Below, piece after piece: positions 11,330 to 20,597 of a stretch of 64,000 nucleotides of DNA. A program made the translations under genes and the position numbers. This DNA is from Cyanobium sp. ATX 6A2 (lineage in GTDB: Bacteria > Cyanobacteriota > Cyanobacteriia > PCC-6307 > Cyanobiaceae). The first letter of the stretch is position 1; each line of letters starts with the position of its first letter. The stretch lies in NCBI RefSeq assembly GCF_024346355.1, contig NZ_JAGQCU010000008.1, positions 54,523 to 118,522 of the forward strand, read 5' to 3'. The notes beneath the pieces are model-generated. The model worked only from the letters and a program-made list of their open reading frames with translations, made no database searches and was not told the DNA's origin.

Positions 11330-12292
11330 TCACGAACGCTGGGGCTGGCCGCGGCGGCGCAACCGCTCCAGCAGAGCCGTGACCACCGGCGGCAGGGGCG
11401 CCTCGCACACCAGGCGCTCGCCGCTGATCGGATGGTTCAGCGCCAGCTCCACGGCGTGCAGAGCCTGGCCGGGCAGCTCCAGGGGCAGCCGGCGGCAGCG
11501 GGAGTACATCGGGTCGCCCACGATCGGGTGGTTCATGTGAGCGCAGTGCACCCGGATCTGGTGGGTGCGGCCGGTGTCGAGCTTGAAGCGCAGCAGGGCG
11601 TAGTCGCCCAGGCGCTCCACCAGCCGCCAGTGGGTGCGGGCGTGGCGGCCGCTGCCGTCGCTCACCACCGCATATTTCTTGCGATCCACCGGATGGCGGC
11701 CGATCGCCCCCACGATCGTGCCGGCATCGGCCGCCGGCTGACCGTGCACCACCGCCAGATACTCCCGGGAGGCGATGCGCGTCTGGATCTGCACCTGCAG
11801 CTTCACCAGCGCCTCCTGGCTCTTGGCCACCACGATGCAGCCGGTGGTGTCCTTGTCCAGGCGGTGCACGATGCCGGGCCGCAGCTCGCCGCCGATGCCC
11901 GGCAGATCCGGGCAGTGGTGCAGGAGGCCGTTCACCAGGGTGCCGTCCCGGTTCCCCGGGGCCGGATGAACGGTGAGGCCGGCGGGCTTGTTGAGCACGA
12001 TCAGGTGCGAATCCTCGTAGAGCACATCCAGCGGGATCGGCTGAGCCACCAGATAGGGCAGGGGCTCGGGTGGCGGCATCCACAGCTCCACGCCGTCCCC
12101 GGGGCGCAGGGGTGTCTTGGCCCGGCCGGTGACGCCGTTGACGCGCACATAACCGGCATCGATGAACTTCTGGATGCGGGCGCGGCTCTGCTCCGGCCGC
12201 TGGCTCACCAGCCAGCGATCGAGCCGCATCGGCAACGGCTTGGCATAGGTGAGCGTGAGCAGCTCGCCCTCGCCCTCGGCGAAGCCGCTCAT
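11330..12292 (-). CDS. rluD: RluD-like 23S rRNA/tRNA pseudouridine synthase
   Basis: A 320-residue RluA-superfamily enzyme that isomerises uridine to pseudouridine in RNA, most likely in 23S rRNA. An N-terminal S4 RNA-binding domain ('RLDRWLVSQRP' near residue 23) precedes the catalytic domain with 'HRLDKDTTG', whose Asp is the nucleophile, and 'DTGRTHQIRVH'. It is the last gene of a three-gene unit, and its ATG overlaps the YlqF stop by four bases (12289-12292). RluD rather than RluA or RluC is inferred from the S4 domain and length; the exact target site cannot be read from sequence. Confidence 0.87.
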   Translation of the reverse strand: MSGFAEGEGELLTLTYAKPLPMRLDRWLVSQRPEQSRARIQKFIDAGYVRVNGVTGRAKTPLRPGDGVELWMPPPEPLPYLVAQPIPLDVLYEDSHLIVLNKPAGLTVHPAPGNRDGTLVNGLLHHCPDLPGIGGELRPGIVHRLDKDTTGCIVVAKSQEALVKLQVQIQTRIASREYLAVVHGQPAADAGTIVGAIGRHPVDRKKYAVVSDGSGRHARTHWRLVERLGDYALLRFKLDTGRTHQIRVHCAHMNHPIVGDPMYSRCRRLPLELPGQALHAVELALNHPISGERLVCEAPLPPVVTALLERLRRRGQPQRS

Positions 12293-13251
12293 GGCGCCGC
12301 TGGCAGGGGCAGCGGGGACGGCAGGGGCGGCAGCTCTAAGGCGATCGCCCCCAGCCGGCTGCAGCGGAAGTCGTCGAGCAGCTTGGTGGCCATCCGCAGC
12401 GTGTCGCCGCTGGTGTGGCGCTCGGCCGCCTCCGCCAGCCAAACCTCGGCGTCGGGGGCGCCACTGCTGAGCGCTCCAAGGGCGATGCCATAGCGCCGCT
12501 CCAGCAGGCCGGCCGTCACGCCTGCCGCCGGCAGCGCCTCCAAGGCGCTGAGCAGGGCGATGAAGGCCACGGCCACCGCCTCGGAGTCGTAGGCCGCCTG
12601 GCCGATGTCGTCGCAGAGGGCCAGACGCAGGGCCGCCAGCTGGTCGTCCAGCCGCGGCGGCAACACGCCGGGGGCATCGAGCAGGTCGAGATCCTGACCC
12701 AGGCGCACCCAGCGCAGGCTGCGGGTGACGCCGGCGCGACGGGCGCTCTCCACCACCTTCTGGCGTACCAGACGGTTGATCAGGGCCGACTTGCCCACAT
12801 TGGGAAAGCCCAGCATCAGGGCCCGCACCGACCGCGGCCGCATCCCCCGCGAGAGACGGCGGGCGTTGAGGGCCTCACCGCTGCGGATCGCCGCCTGCTG
12901 CAGCTGCTTCACGCCGGTGCCGGCCTTGGCATCGCACCACAGCAGGGCCTGGCCGCGGGCCCGGAACCAGTCCGTCCACTCGGCCCGCAGCGGAGCCGGA
13001 ATCATGTCAACCCGGTTCAGCACCAGCAGGTGCTGGCGGCTGCCGATCCAGCGCTGCAGGCGCGGGTGGCCGGTGGCCAGGGGGATGCGGGCATCGCGCA
13101 CCTCGATCACCAGGTCCACTTTCGCCAGGGCGGCGCGCAGGGCCCGCTCGGCCTTGGCGATGTGTCCGGGATACCACTGGATCGCCGGCGCGTTGACGCT
13201 CAGCCCCGTGGACGGCTCAGGGGACGGCGAAACGGCGGCGGAATCGCCCAT
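12289..13251 (-). CDS. ylqF: Ribosome biogenesis GTPase YlqF/RbgA
   Basis: A circularly permuted GTPase of 320 residues that assists late 50S subunit maturation. The permuted order is visible: 'NRVD' (G4) comes first, then 'GFPNVGKS' (G1) and 'DAPG' (G3). The N-terminal 'IQWYPGHIAKAERAL' (residues 24-38) is the hallmark of YlqF, including the conserved WFPGHM-like motif. The gene lies between a universal stress protein (one-base overlap at 13251) and RluD (four-base overlap). This suggests one operon joining ribosome assembly and rRNA modification. Confidence 0.93.
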   Translation of the reverse strand: MGDSAAVSPSPEPSTGLSVNAPAIQWYPGHIAKAERALRAALAKVDLVIEVRDARIPLATGHPRLQRWIGSRQHLLVLNRVDMIPAPLRAEWTDWFRARGQALLWCDAKAGTGVKQLQQAAIRSGEALNARRLSRGMRPRSVRALMLGFPNVGKSALINRLVRQKVVESARRAGVTRSLRWVRLGQDLDLLDAPGVLPPRLDDQLAALRLALCDDIGQAAYDSEAVAVAFIALLSALEALPAAGVTAGLLERRYGIALGALSSGAPDAEVWLAEAAERHTSGDTLRMATKLLDDFRCSRLGAIALELPPLPSPLPLPAAP

Positions 13252-13622
13252 CAGGGCACCACCAGCACGGGGCAGGGGGCCAGCTGGATCACCCGCGCCG
13301 CAGTGCTCTGCTGATCGCTCTCGAGGGCGATGCCGCGGGTGCCCATCACGATTACATCGGCGTCGATCTCATCGGCCACATCGCCGATCACGAAGGCGGC
13401 CTTGCCCTCGCGCTCGATCACCTCACAGGCCACGCCGGCCTGCTGGAAGCTGCCGCGGGCCTGCTCCAGCAGCTGGGCCACGGCGGGTTCGTCGTCACCA
13501 GACTCCACCACCGAGAGCAGCACCAGCCGGCTGCCGTGCTGCTGCACGAGCTGCAGGGCCACCGCGGCCGTGTCCATGGCCTGACGGCTGCGGTCGATTG
13601 GAAACAGAACGGTTTTGAACAT
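13251..13622 (-). CDS. Universal stress protein (UspA family)
   Basis: A 123-residue single-domain Usp. It starts with the typical beta strand '[11 protein letters not shown]', has '[11 protein letters not shown]' near residues 92-102 and ends with 'APCPVLVVP'. The ATP-binding G-2X-G-9X-G-S/T motif is only partly present: '[18 protein letters not shown]' lacks the second typical glycines, so ATP binding is uncertain. It heads the Usp-YlqF-RluD unit and is divergent from pgk across a 109-base gap that must hold both promoters. Confidence 0.85.
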   Translation of the reverse strand: MFKTVLFPIDRSRQAMDTAAVALQLVQQHGSRLVLLSVVESGDDEPAVAQLLEQARGSFQQAGVACEVIEREGKAAFVIGDVADEIDADVIVMGTRGIALESDQQSTAARVIQLAPCPVLVVP

Positions 13623-13731
13623 CGCTGGCGGGGCTCGGCTCCATCCAGGTGGTGCCGGGCAGGGGTTCAGTCTGAACGACGCGGTGCGGGCTAAGCTCCC
13701 GCCCGTTTATCCCCAATCCCAAACGCGTCCC

Positions 13732-14937
13732 ATGGCGAAGCGATCCCTCTCCAGCCTCAGCGTCGACGACCTTCGCGGCAAACGGGTGCTGGTGCGGGTT
13801 GACTTCAACGTGCCGCTCGACGACGCCGGCGCCATCACCGACGACACCCGCATCCGCGCCGCCCTGCCCACGATCAACGACCTCAGCGGCAAGGGCGCCA
13901 AGGTGATCCTGGCGGCCCACTTCGGCCGTCCCAAGGGCCAGGTGAACGAGGCCATGCGCCTCACCCCCGTGGCCGCCCGCCTCAGCGAGCTGCTGGGCAA
14001 GACCGTGGTGAAGACCGACAGCTGCATCGGCCCCGACGCCGAGGCCAAGGTGGCCGCCATGGCCGAGGGCGATGTGGTGCTGCTGGAAAACGTGCGCTTC
14101 TTCGCCGAGGAGGAGAAGAACGACCCCGGCTTCGCAGCCCAGCTCGCCGCCCTGGCCGATGTGTATGTGAACGACGCCTTCGGTGCCGCCCACCGGGCCC
14201 ACGCCTCCACCGAGGGCGTCACCAAGGCCCTCAGCCCCAGCGTGGCCGGCTACCTGATGGAGAAGGAACTGCAGTACCTGCAGGGCGCCATCGACGAGCC
14301 CAAGCGTCCCCTGGCCGCGATCGTGGGCGGCTCCAAGGTGAGCTCCAAGATCGGCGTGCTTGAGGCCCTGATCGACAAGTGCGACAAGGTACTGATCGGC
14401 GGCGGCATGATTTTCACCTTCTACAAAGCTCGCGGCCTGGCGGTGGGCAAGAGCCTGGTGGAAGAGGACAAACTTGAGCTGGCCAAGGAGCTCGAGGCCA
14501 AGGCGGCCGCCAAGGGCGTGCAGCTGCTGCTGCCCACCGATGTGGTGCTGGCCGACACCTTCGCCCCCGACGCCAACAGCCAGACCGTGTCGATCGACGC
14601 CATCCCCGATGGCTGGATGGGCCTCGACATCGGCCCCGACTCGATCAAGGCCTTCCAGGAAGCCCTGGCCGACTGCAAGACCGTGATCTGGAACGGCCCC
14701 ATGGGCGTGTTCGAGTTCGACGCCTTCGCCGCCGGCACCAACGGCATCGCCCACACCCTGGCCGAGCTGAGCGGCAAGGGCTGCTGCACGATCATCGGCG
14801 GTGGCGACTCCGTGGCCGCCGTGGAGAAGGTGGGCGTGGCCGAGCAGATGAGCCACATCTCCACCGGCGGCGGCGCCAGCCTGGAGCTGCTTGAGGGCAA
14901 GGTGCTGCCCGGCGTGGCAGCCCTCGACGAGGCCTGA
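13732..14937 (+). CDS. pgk: Phosphoglycerate kinase
   Basis: Pgk interconverts 1,3-bisphosphoglycerate/ADP and 3-phosphoglycerate/ATP in the Calvin cycle and glycolysis. The 401-residue product has 'RVDFNVPL' at 22-28, 'HFGRPKG', 'LENVRF', 'GGSKVSSKI' and the C-terminal nucleotide-binding 'GGGDSVAA', all standard, at normal length. Codon use is strongly biased (almost only C- or G-ending), fitting high expression. The ATG at 13732 is the only start matching the family N-terminus. Upstream, TTCAGTCTGAA at about 13668-13678 is a short inverted repeat of unknown meaning. Confidence 0.97.
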   Translation: MAKRSLSSLSVDDLRGKRVLVRVDFNVPLDDAGAITDDTRIRAALPTINDLSGKGAKVILAAHFGRPKGQVNEAMRLTPVAARLSELLGKTVVKTDSCIGPDAEAKVAAMAEGDVVLLENVRFFAEEEKNDPGFAAQLAALADVYVNDAFGAAHRAHASTEGVTKALSPSVAGYLMEKELQYLQGAIDEPKRPLAAIVGGSKVSSKIGVLEALIDKCDKVLIGGGMIFTFYKARGLAVGKSLVEEDKLELAKELEAKAAAKGVQLLLPTDVVLADTFAPDANSQTVSIDAIPDGWMGLDIGPDSIKAFQEALADCKTVIWNGPMGVFEFDAFAAGTNGIAHTLAELSGKGCCTIIGGGDSVAAVEKVGVAEQMSHISTGGGASLELLEGKVLPGVAALDEA

Positions 14938-14949
14938 GCCACCCCAGCC

Positions 14950-15819
14950 ATGGCCGGTTCCGCCGTCGCCTTCCTCGGGCTGGGGGCCCTCGGTGCGCCG
15001 ATGGCCGCCAACCTGGCCCGGGCGGGAGTGCGGCTCGCGGTGCACAACCGCAGCCCGGGCCCGGAAGCGGCGCTGGTGGCCGCCGGGGCCACCAGCGCCG
15101 CCTCAGCGCCGGCAGCGGTGGCCGGAGCCGGGCTGATCTGCCTGTGCCTCAGTGATGACGCCGCCGTGCGGGCCGTGCTGGAGACCGTGGGCCCCAAGCT
15201 GGCCGGCGGCAGCCTGGTGGTGGATTTCTCCACCATCGCCCCGAGCACCAGCCAGGCCCTGGCCGTGGATCTGGCCCGCCGGCAGGTGGGCTACATCGAC
15301 GCCCCGGTGACCGGTGGCACCGAAGGCGCCCGGGCCGGCAGCCTGTCGGTGCTGGTGGGGGGCTCCAGCAGCGATCTGGAGCGGGCCCGGCCACTGCTGG
15401 AGGTGGTGGGCAGCCGCATCACCCACCTGGGGCCGGTGGGCGCCGGGCAGCAGGCCAAGGCCGTGAACCAGGTGCTGGTGGCCGGCAGCTATGCGGCGGT
15501 GGCCGAGGCCATGGCCCTGGGCCAGAGGCTGGGGCTGCCGATGGCCCAGGTGCGGGAGGCCCTGGCCGCCGGCGCCGCCGGCTCCTGGGCCCTCGACCAT
15601 CGCGCCGGCACCATGCTCGACGGCCACTTCCCGCTGGGATTCCGGCTGGCCCTGCACCGCAAGGACCTGGCCATTGCCCTGGAATCAGCCGCGGCCGTTG
15701 GGCTGGAGCTCCCCGTGAGCCAGCTGGTGGCCGCCATGGAGGACGCGCTGCTGGCAGCGGGCCATGGCGATGACGACGTGTCGGCCCTGGCCCGCTGGTT
15801 CACCCGGGACACCGACTAG
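14950..15819 (+). CDS. Beta-hydroxyacid dehydrogenase (HIBADH / tartronate semialdehyde reductase family)
   Basis: A 289-residue NAD(P)-dependent dehydrogenase. The N-terminal Rossmann motif 'GLGALGAPMAANLARAG' spans residues 10-26, the substrate-binding 'DAPVTGGTEGARAGSL' lies near 117-132, and the catalytic Lys sits in 'KAVNQ' near 170. Family members reduce tartronate or succinate semialdehyde or oxidise 3-hydroxyisobutyrate. In a photorespiring cyanobacterium tartronate semialdehyde reductase is the attractive reading, but the sequence alone does not settle it. It follows pgk by 12 bases, probably co-transcribed. Its TAG stop overlaps the stop of the convergent gene through CTAG (15816-15819). 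Confidence 0.82.
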   Translation: MAGSAVAFLGLGALGAPMAANLARAGVRLAVHNRSPGPEAALVAAGATSAASAPAAVAGAGLICLCLSDDAAVRAVLETVGPKLAGGSLVVDFSTIAPSTSQALAVDLARRQVGYIDAPVTGGTEGARAGSLSVLVGGSSSDLERARPLLEVVGSRITHLGPVGAGQQAKAVNQVLVAGSYAAVAEAMALGQRLGLPMAQVREALAAGAAGSWALDHRAGTMLDGHFPLGFRLALHRKDLAIALESAAAVGLELPVSQLVAAMEDALLAAGHGDDDVSALARWFTRDTD

Positions 15820-16115
15820 CAGCCCGACACCGCACCGCCGAACAGGCCTCCTGCCGCCGCACCCAGCGGCAGGGTCCAGCGGCGGTTGCGGCGGCGTTTG
15901 CTGGAACCGCTGGCCATCAGGGTGCCCACGGTGCCGCCGAACACCGCTCCCAGCACCGGGAGGGCCGGATTGCAGGCGCGCGGTGCACTGCCCTCGGCAG
16001 CCAGGGGCTGGGGGACGTCGTAGGCCTGGATGGGCTGGGAGCCGTAGGGAAAGGCCAGGGCCGGAGCCGGCAGGGCCAGGGCCACCAGGGCGAGAGGAAG
16101 CAGAGCAGCACGCAT
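15816..16115 (-). CDS. Small exported glycine-zipper-like protein
   Basis: A 99-residue protein with a clear signal peptide: 'MRAALLPLALVALALPAPALA' gives a basic start, hydrophobic core and A-x-A cleavage site. The mature part has 'LGAVFGGTVGTLMA' and 'LGAAAGGLFGGAVSGC', two Gly/Ala-rich hydrophobic stretches typical of glycine-zipper membrane-inserting proteins, separated by a basic 'SSKRRRNRR' linker. Two cysteines (residue 48 and the last residue) could form a disulfide. The function is unknown. It is convergent with the dehydrogenase, and the two stop codons share CTAG. Confidence 0.62.
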   Translation of the reverse strand: MRAALLPLALVALALPAPALAFPYGSQPIQAYDVPQPLAAEGSAPRACNPALPVLGAVFGGTVGTLMASGSSKRRRNRRWTLPLGAAAGGLFGGAVSGC

Positions 16116-16232
16116 GGGATTGAGGAAGCAACTGAGCTGGCACCCCTCAACTCTTCGCGCACCGAGCCGGTGAGGTGCAACTGAACCGGGCCCAAGCTGT
16201 GACCAAATGCGTCCAGAAGACCAACCGCCGCT

Positions 16233-17543
16233 CTACGACTGGCCCTGGGCCGGGCCGATCGAACGTCCCTGCAGGGCGATGCCAAACCGCCTGGCGCCGG
16301 CGGCATCGCCCTCCAGCCGCTCCAGCTGGCCGCCATGGGCCCGGGCCACCCGGGCGGCGATCGCCAGGCCCAGGCCGCAGTGGCCGCTGCCGCCCCGGGC
16401 GGCATCGAGGCGCTGAAACGGCATCAGGGCCTGATCCCACTGCTCAGCCGCAATGCCCGTGCCGCCATCCCAGAGCACGATCCGGAAGCCCTCTCCCGCC
16501 GGCTCGGCAGCCCGCAGCTGCAGACGCAGCGGCGGTGCGCCATGGCTGCGGGCGTTGTCGATTAGATTGGCTACGGCACGGGCCAAGGCCACCGGCTGCA
16601 CCACCCGCTCCAGGGGCTCCAGATCGAGCTCCAGCTGAGCGGCATCCAGCCCGGCCGCCTGCTCGGCGAGCAGCTGCTCGAGCGGCACGGCCACGGCAGC
16701 CTCGTTGTCACCGCCACCGGAGAACAGCAGGAACTGGCCGGTGATGCGCTCCATGGCCGCCAGGTCGGCCTCCGCCTGGCGCAGATCGGGAGCCGGCAGA
16801 TCGGCCAGGCTGAGGCGAAATCGCAACCGGGTGATCGGACTCTTGAGGTCGTGGGCGATGCCCGCCAGCATCACGGCCCGCTCCCGTTCGGCGGCCTGCA
16901 GGCGCTGCACCGTGGCGTTGAAGCGGCCGGTGAGCTGCCGCACCATCGCCGTGCCGCGCTCGCGCTGCAGGCCGGGCCACTGGTGCTGGCCCACCCGTGC
17001 CAGAGCCTGCTGAAGCTGCAGCAACGGCCGCTGCACCTCCCACCAGAAGAACAGCAGCAGGGCTGTGCCGGTGCCCAGGCCCAGGCCCACCAGCAGCAGC
17101 CAGGGATCCGGCGGCCAGGGGCGCACGGGAGGAATCGGCACCAGCAACCACACCGGATCCAGGGGCGCCAGCACCTCCACCCACACCCCCCGCAGGGGGC
17201 CTGCCGCCGGCAGCACCGTGGGGCAGGGCTCGGCCCCCGGGCAGAGCTCCTGGCGCAACAACGCCGCCTGGTCCTCCAGGGCACGGTCGCGGCGGGTGGG
17301 CGGAGTCGCCCCCACCCGCAGGGGCAGGCCACTGAGCCGGGCCAGCTTGGCGGGCGGCAGACGGTCGAGGGCCAGCTCGGCCAGCCGCAGCTGGAACAGC
17401 ACCTCCGGCCCCTGCTGGGCAATCCGGTCGCGCTGCAGGCGCTCCGCCAGCAGCACCTGCAGCTGGACCGAAGCGAGCAGGGCCACCCCCAGGCCAGGCA
17501 GGCCGTAGCGCAGGGCCGACCTAACGGCTGCGAGGCTGGCCAT
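16233..17543 (-). CDS. Sensor histidine kinase, EnvZ type
   Basis: A 436-residue membrane histidine kinase. TM1 is near residues 12-30, followed by a periplasmic stretch of about 150 residues, TM2 ('LLLVGLGLGTGTALLLFF') and a HAMP-like linker. The H-box 'GIAHDLKSPITRLRFRL' carries the phosphoacceptor His, followed by N-box 'NLIDNARSHG', G1 'WDGGTGI' and G2 'GLGLAIAARVA'. Its ATG lies inside the 3' end of the response regulator gene (overlap 17521-17543), so the two are translated together. The signal sensed is unknown. A start seven codons upstream (17564) is also possible. Confidence 0.86.
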   Translation of the reverse strand: MASLAAVRSALRYGLPGLGVALLASVQLQVLLAERLQRDRIAQQGPEVLFQLRLAELALDRLPPAKLARLSGLPLRVGATPPTRRDRALEDQAALLRQELCPGAEPCPTVLPAAGPLRGVWVEVLAPLDPVWLLVPIPPVRPWPPDPWLLLVGLGLGTGTALLLFFWWEVQRPLLQLQQALARVGQHQWPGLQRERGTAMVRQLTGRFNATVQRLQAAERERAVMLAGIAHDLKSPITRLRFRLSLADLPAPDLRQAEADLAAMERITGQFLLFSGGGDNEAAVAVPLEQLLAEQAAGLDAAQLELDLEPLERVVQPVALARAVANLIDNARSHGAPPLRLQLRAAEPAGEGFRIVLWDGGTGIAAEQWDQALMPFQRLDAARGGSGHCGLGLAIAARVARAHGGQLERLEGDAAGARRFGIALQGRSIGPAQGQS

Positions 17544-18246
17544 CGGGAACAAACACGTAGCCATAGCCCCACACCGTCTGCAGGTAGCGGGGGCGGGCGG
17601 GATCAGGTTCCACCAGCTTGCGCAGCCGCGACACCTGCACATCCATGCTGCGGCTGTCGGTGAGCGAGTCGGGCCCGCGGGCCAGCTCCACCAGCCGCTC
17701 CCTAGACAGGGGCCGGTGCGGGTGCTGCACAAACGCCGCCAGCAGAGCGAACTCCCCTGAGGTGAGCACGGACACCGCGCCGTCGCACTCCAGGGTGCGG
17801 GCGCCCAGATCCAGCACCTGCTCACCGATGCTGATCCGCTCTCCCTCCGCCAGCGGGGTGCCGGCCGGCAGGGCCACCCGGCGGCGCAGCACCGCCTCGA
17901 TGCGCGCCGTGAGCTCCCGGGGCAGGAACGGCTTGGCCAGGTAGTCGTCGGCCCCCTGCTCCAGGCCGATGATCCGATCCACCGCATCGCCCTTGGCGGT
18001 GAGCATCACCACCGGCAGGTCATCGCCGCCGTCGCGCAACCGGCGCAGCAGGGTGAGGCCGTCGTCGCCGGGCAGCATCAGGTCGAGCACCAGCAGATCA
18101 GGCCGCTGGCCGGCCAGGCGGGCCAGCAGCTGTTCCCCGTTGGCCAGGCAGCGCACGTCGTAGCCCTGGTCGGTGAGGTAGGTGCCCACCATCTTGCGCA
18201 GTTCGGGGTCGTCATCGACCACCCAGATGCGCTGGCCCGCTGCCAT
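17521..18246 (-). CDS. OmpR/PhoB-family response regulator
   Basis: A 241-residue DNA-binding regulator. The receiver domain has 'VDDDPELRK' (acidic pocket), phosphoacceptor Asp in 'LLVLDLMLPG', 'VVMLTAKG' and 'YLAKPF'. The C-terminal winged helix includes 'SMDVQVSRLRKL' (recognition helix) and 'VWGYGYVFVP'. It pairs with the overlapping histidine kinase downstream. I prefer the ATG at 18246 because GGTGGAG lies four bases upstream; a GTG at 18294 adds 16 unrelated residues. It is divergent from the EF-hand gene across about 80 bases. Target genes cannot be inferred. Confidence 0.88.
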   Translation of the reverse strand: MAAGQRIWVVDDDPELRKMVGTYLTDQGYDVRCLANGEQLLARLAGQRPDLLVLDLMLPGDDGLTLLRRLRDGGDDLPVVMLTAKGDAVDRIIGLEQGADDYLAKPFLPRELTARIEAVLRRRVALPAGTPLAEGERISIGEQVLDLGARTLECDGAVSVLTSGEFALLAAFVQHPHRPLSRERLVELARGPDSLTDSRSMDVQVSRLRKLVEPDPARPRYLQTVWGYGYVFVPDGQPRSR

Positions 18247-18327
18247 CAGCTCCACCGGAAAGATCCGGTCACAGCTTGCCTGGGAGTTGGCCACAAAGGC
18301 CCCGCAGGCGCTGCATAGCCTGACGTC

Positions 18328-18609
18328 ATGAACAGCTTCACAAGAGCGATCGCAGGCGCCCTGATGGCTGGCCTGGCGGGGGTGGTCTTCCCCACCCCAT
18401 CACTGGCCGTGGAGGGGCTGCCGGCGGCGCTGGCCAATGAGCAGGAGCACTACCAGCGGCGGATGGAGCGTCTGCTCCGCCAGCTGGACAGCAACGGCGA
18501 CGGCCGTCTCGATCGCCAGGAAGCCAGCCGCAACCGCTATCTGCAGCGGCACTTCGACCGCCTCGACCAGGACGGCAAGGGCTACCTGGTGCCCGCTGAT
18601 CTGCGCTGA
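18328..18609 (+). CDS. Exported EF-hand calcium-binding protein
   Basis: A 93-residue secreted protein. A signal peptide of about 27 residues ends 'FPTPSLA', followed by two EF-hand loops: 'DSNGDGRLDRQE', a canonical 12-residue loop with D, N, D, R, D and E ligands, and 'DQDGKGYLVPAD', which is less perfect because its twelfth residue is D. A basic helix 'NEQEHYQRRMERLLRQL' precedes the loops. A periplasmic calcium-binding or calcium-sensing role is inferred. It is divergent from the OmpR-type regulator, which could control it, but no operator is evident. Confidence 0.75.
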   Translation: MNSFTRAIAGALMAGLAGVVFPTPSLAVEGLPAALANEQEHYQRRMERLLRQLDSNGDGRLDRQEASRNRYLQRHFDRLDQDGKGYLVPADLR

Positions 18610-18610
18610 A

Positions 18611-19420
18611 TCAGGGCTGCAGCTGCTCGCGCTCGGCCACCACCCGCACCCGCTTGCTGGCGCTCACCAGGCCGTCGGGATGCACGAGCAGCACCGCCCA
18701 GGTCTGCTCGCCGGGATTGAGAGGCGCCCGCACCACCCGGAACAGGCCGCCACCGCCGAGGGCGCCGATGCGCAGGGAGGGACTGTCAAGCGCCGCCACC
18801 TGGTCGCCCGTGATGTCGGCGATGCCGCCGGCCAGGATCGCCCCATCGAGGGGCTCATCCACGATCACGTCCACGTCGTAGCGCTGACCGGTGAGCACGG
18901 CGTCGGGGATCAGCAGGGTCACCGGCAGATCGACAGCACCGCTGCGCAGCAGCGCCTGCTCACGCAGCACGGTCTGGCCGTTGATGCGGCGTCCGTCGCT
19001 CTCCAGCAAAAGCTGCTGTTCGGCCTCCAGGCGGAAGCGCAGGGGGCCGTCCTCCCGGCTGCCACGCACCTGCACCAGCACCGTCGGCCGCCCGCCCGGC
19101 AGCTCGGGGCCTGGACTCAGCTGCCAGCGGGCGTCGGGGAAGCGGCTGAGCAGCTGCTGCCGGCGCGCCTGCACCGCCGCCGGGTCGAGGCCCGGCCCCT
19201 CCTGCAGCAGCGGGGCCAGATCACCCTGGCCGTTGAAGGCCGCTTCCAGGGCCTGGAGCTGCTGGGGGGAGGGGGCCGCCGCCCGAGCGGGCAGGGCCGC
19301 GATGAGCAAGAGCGCGGCCCCAGCGGCAAGGGCAGCGGCTCTGGCAGTAGCGGTGGTGGCCCGGACGGCGGTCTGCGCCAGGGGCAAGCGGTGTTTGGAG
19401 AGGAAGCGGAAACGCCGCAT
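18611..19420 (-). CDS. Exported hypothetical protein
   Basis: A 269-residue protein with a twin-basic start, a hydrophobic stretch ('ALAAGAALLLIAALPARA', about residues 31-48) and a likely cleavage after 'ARA'. The mature part is mainly predicted beta strands ('RPTVLVQVRGS', 'LPVTLLIPDAVLTG', 'TWAVLLVHPDGLVSASK'). It looks like a periplasmic beta-sandwich protein. I recognise no family. The start at 19420 is chosen over 19480 because it gives a clean signal peptide and avoids running through the shared promoter region with murG, which contains tandem palindromes. Confidence 0.62.
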   Translation of the reverse strand: MRRFRFLSKHRLPLAQTAVRATTATARAAALAAGAALLLIAALPARAAAPSPQQLQALEAAFNGQGDLAPLLQEGPGLDPAAVQARRQQLLSRFPDARWQLSPGPELPGGRPTVLVQVRGSREDGPLRFRLEAEQQLLLESDGRRINGQTVLREQALLRSGAVDLPVTLLIPDAVLTGQRYDVDVIVDEPLDGAILAGGIADITGDQVAALDSPSLRIGALGGGGLFRVVRAPLNPGEQTWAVLLVHPDGLVSASKRVRVVAEREQLQP

Positions 19421-19431
19421 GGGCCTGCAGG

Positions 19432-19478
19432 AAGCGCTTGGAGAAAGCGCTTTTAAGTTAGGCGCGCTCGAGAGCGCC
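19432..19478. promoter_or_regulatory. Tandem palindromes between divergent genes
   Basis: The 62-base gap between murG and the divergent exported-protein gene holds two identical 8-base palindromes AAGCGCTT (19432-19439 and 19445-19452), 13 bases apart. They are followed by GGCGCGCTCGAGAGCGCC (19461-19478), which is self-complementary at 16 of 18 positions and ends four bases before the murG ATG. Three dyads in under 50 bases of an otherwise tight genome suggest an operator for one or both genes. No known regulator consensus is matched, so this is structural evidence only. Confidence 0.4.
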
Positions 19479-19482
19479 ATCC

Positions 19483-20556
19483 ATGCCCAGGCTCCTTGTC
19501 GCCGCCAGCGGCACCGGTGGCCACCTGTTTCCAGCCCTGGCGGTGGCCGAGGCTCTGCCCAGAGGCTGGGATGTGCTCTGGCTGGGGGTGCCGGATCGGC
19601 TGGAGCGGGAGCTGGTGCCCAGCCGCTACCCCCTGCACACCGTGCGCGCCGGGGGGCTGCAGGGGCGCGGACTGCGCAAGCTGCTCAACCTGCTGCGGCT
19701 GCTCAGGGCGATCGGCAGTGTGCGGCGGCTGATCCGGCGCGAACGCATCGACGTGGTGTTCAGCAGCGGGGGCTACATCGCCGCACCGGCGATCCTGGCG
19801 GCCCGCTGGTGCGGCGTGCCGGTGGTGCTGCACGACAGCAACGCCGTGCCGGGCCGGGTGACGCGGCTGCTGGGGCGGCTGTGCACCCGCGTGGCGGTGG
19901 GGCTGGACGACGCCGCCGCGCGGCTGCCCCGCTGCCGGCCGCTGGTCACCGGCACGCCGGTGCGCCGGGAGTTTCTGGAGCCCACACCCGCCCCCCACTG
20001 GCTGCCGGAGGGTCCCGGGCCCCTGCTGCTGGTGATGGGCGGCAGCCAGGGAGCGGTGGGGCTGAACCGCATGCTCCGCCCCTTGCTGGGGCGGCTCAGC
20101 GCCGAGGGTGTGCGCGTGGTGCACCTCACCGGCCGCCAGGACCCGGAGGCGGGCGGCCCCCTGCCGCCGGGGGTGGTGGAGCGGCCCTTCTGCGCTGAGC
20201 TGGCCGGCCTGCTGCAGCGCGCCGACCTGGCCATCAGCCGGTCCGGCGCCGGGGCCCTGAGCGAGCTGGCCGTGTGCGGCACCCCGGCGATCCTGGTGCC
20301 CTATCCGGCGGCGGCCGACCGCCACCAGGACGCCAACGCCCAGGCTGCGGCCCGGCTGGGGGCGGCGGTGATCGTGGCCGAACATGCGCCCGACCAGCCC
20401 ACCCTGGAGCGGGCGATCTGGAGGCTGCTGGGGCCGCGGCTGCGGGGCGTCGCCCCGGCCGCCGATCCGCTCACGGCCATGGGCGCGGGCATGGAGCAAC
20501 TGGCCGTGCGCGACGCCGACCGGCGCCTGGCGACCCTGCTGGTGGAGCTGGCCTGA
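19483..20556 (+). CDS. murG: UDP-GlcNAc:lipid II N-acetylglucosaminyltransferase MurG
   Basis: MurG adds GlcNAc to undecaprenyl-PP-MurNAc-pentapeptide to make lipid II on the cytoplasmic face of the membrane. The 357-residue GT28 enzyme has '[12 protein letters not shown]' (GTGGH at residues 10-14), '[12 protein letters not shown]', '[10 protein letters not shown]', 'VMGGSQGA' and the sugar-nucleotide loop '[12 protein letters not shown]', all in order. The position is isolated from other mur genes, a common arrangement in picocyanobacteria. It converges with the aminotransferase gene across 41 bases. Confidence 0.95.
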   Translation: MPRLLVAASGTGGHLFPALAVAEALPRGWDVLWLGVPDRLERELVPSRYPLHTVRAGGLQGRGLRKLLNLLRLLRAIGSVRRLIRRERIDVVFSSGGYIAAPAILAARWCGVPVVLHDSNAVPGRVTRLLGRLCTRVAVGLDDAAARLPRCRPLVTGTPVRREFLEPTPAPHWLPEGPGPLLLVMGGSQGAVGLNRMLRPLLGRLSAEGVRVVHLTGRQDPEAGGPLPPGVVERPFCAELAGLLQRADLAISRSGAGALSELAVCGTPAILVPYPAAADRHQDANAQAAARLGAAVIVAEHAPDQPTLERAIWRLLGPRLRGVAPAADPLTAMGAGMEQLAVRDADRRLATLLVELA

Positions 20557-20597
20557 AGGCCGGAGGCCGCCGCCCGGCCGTCTCAGACCAGCTCCCC

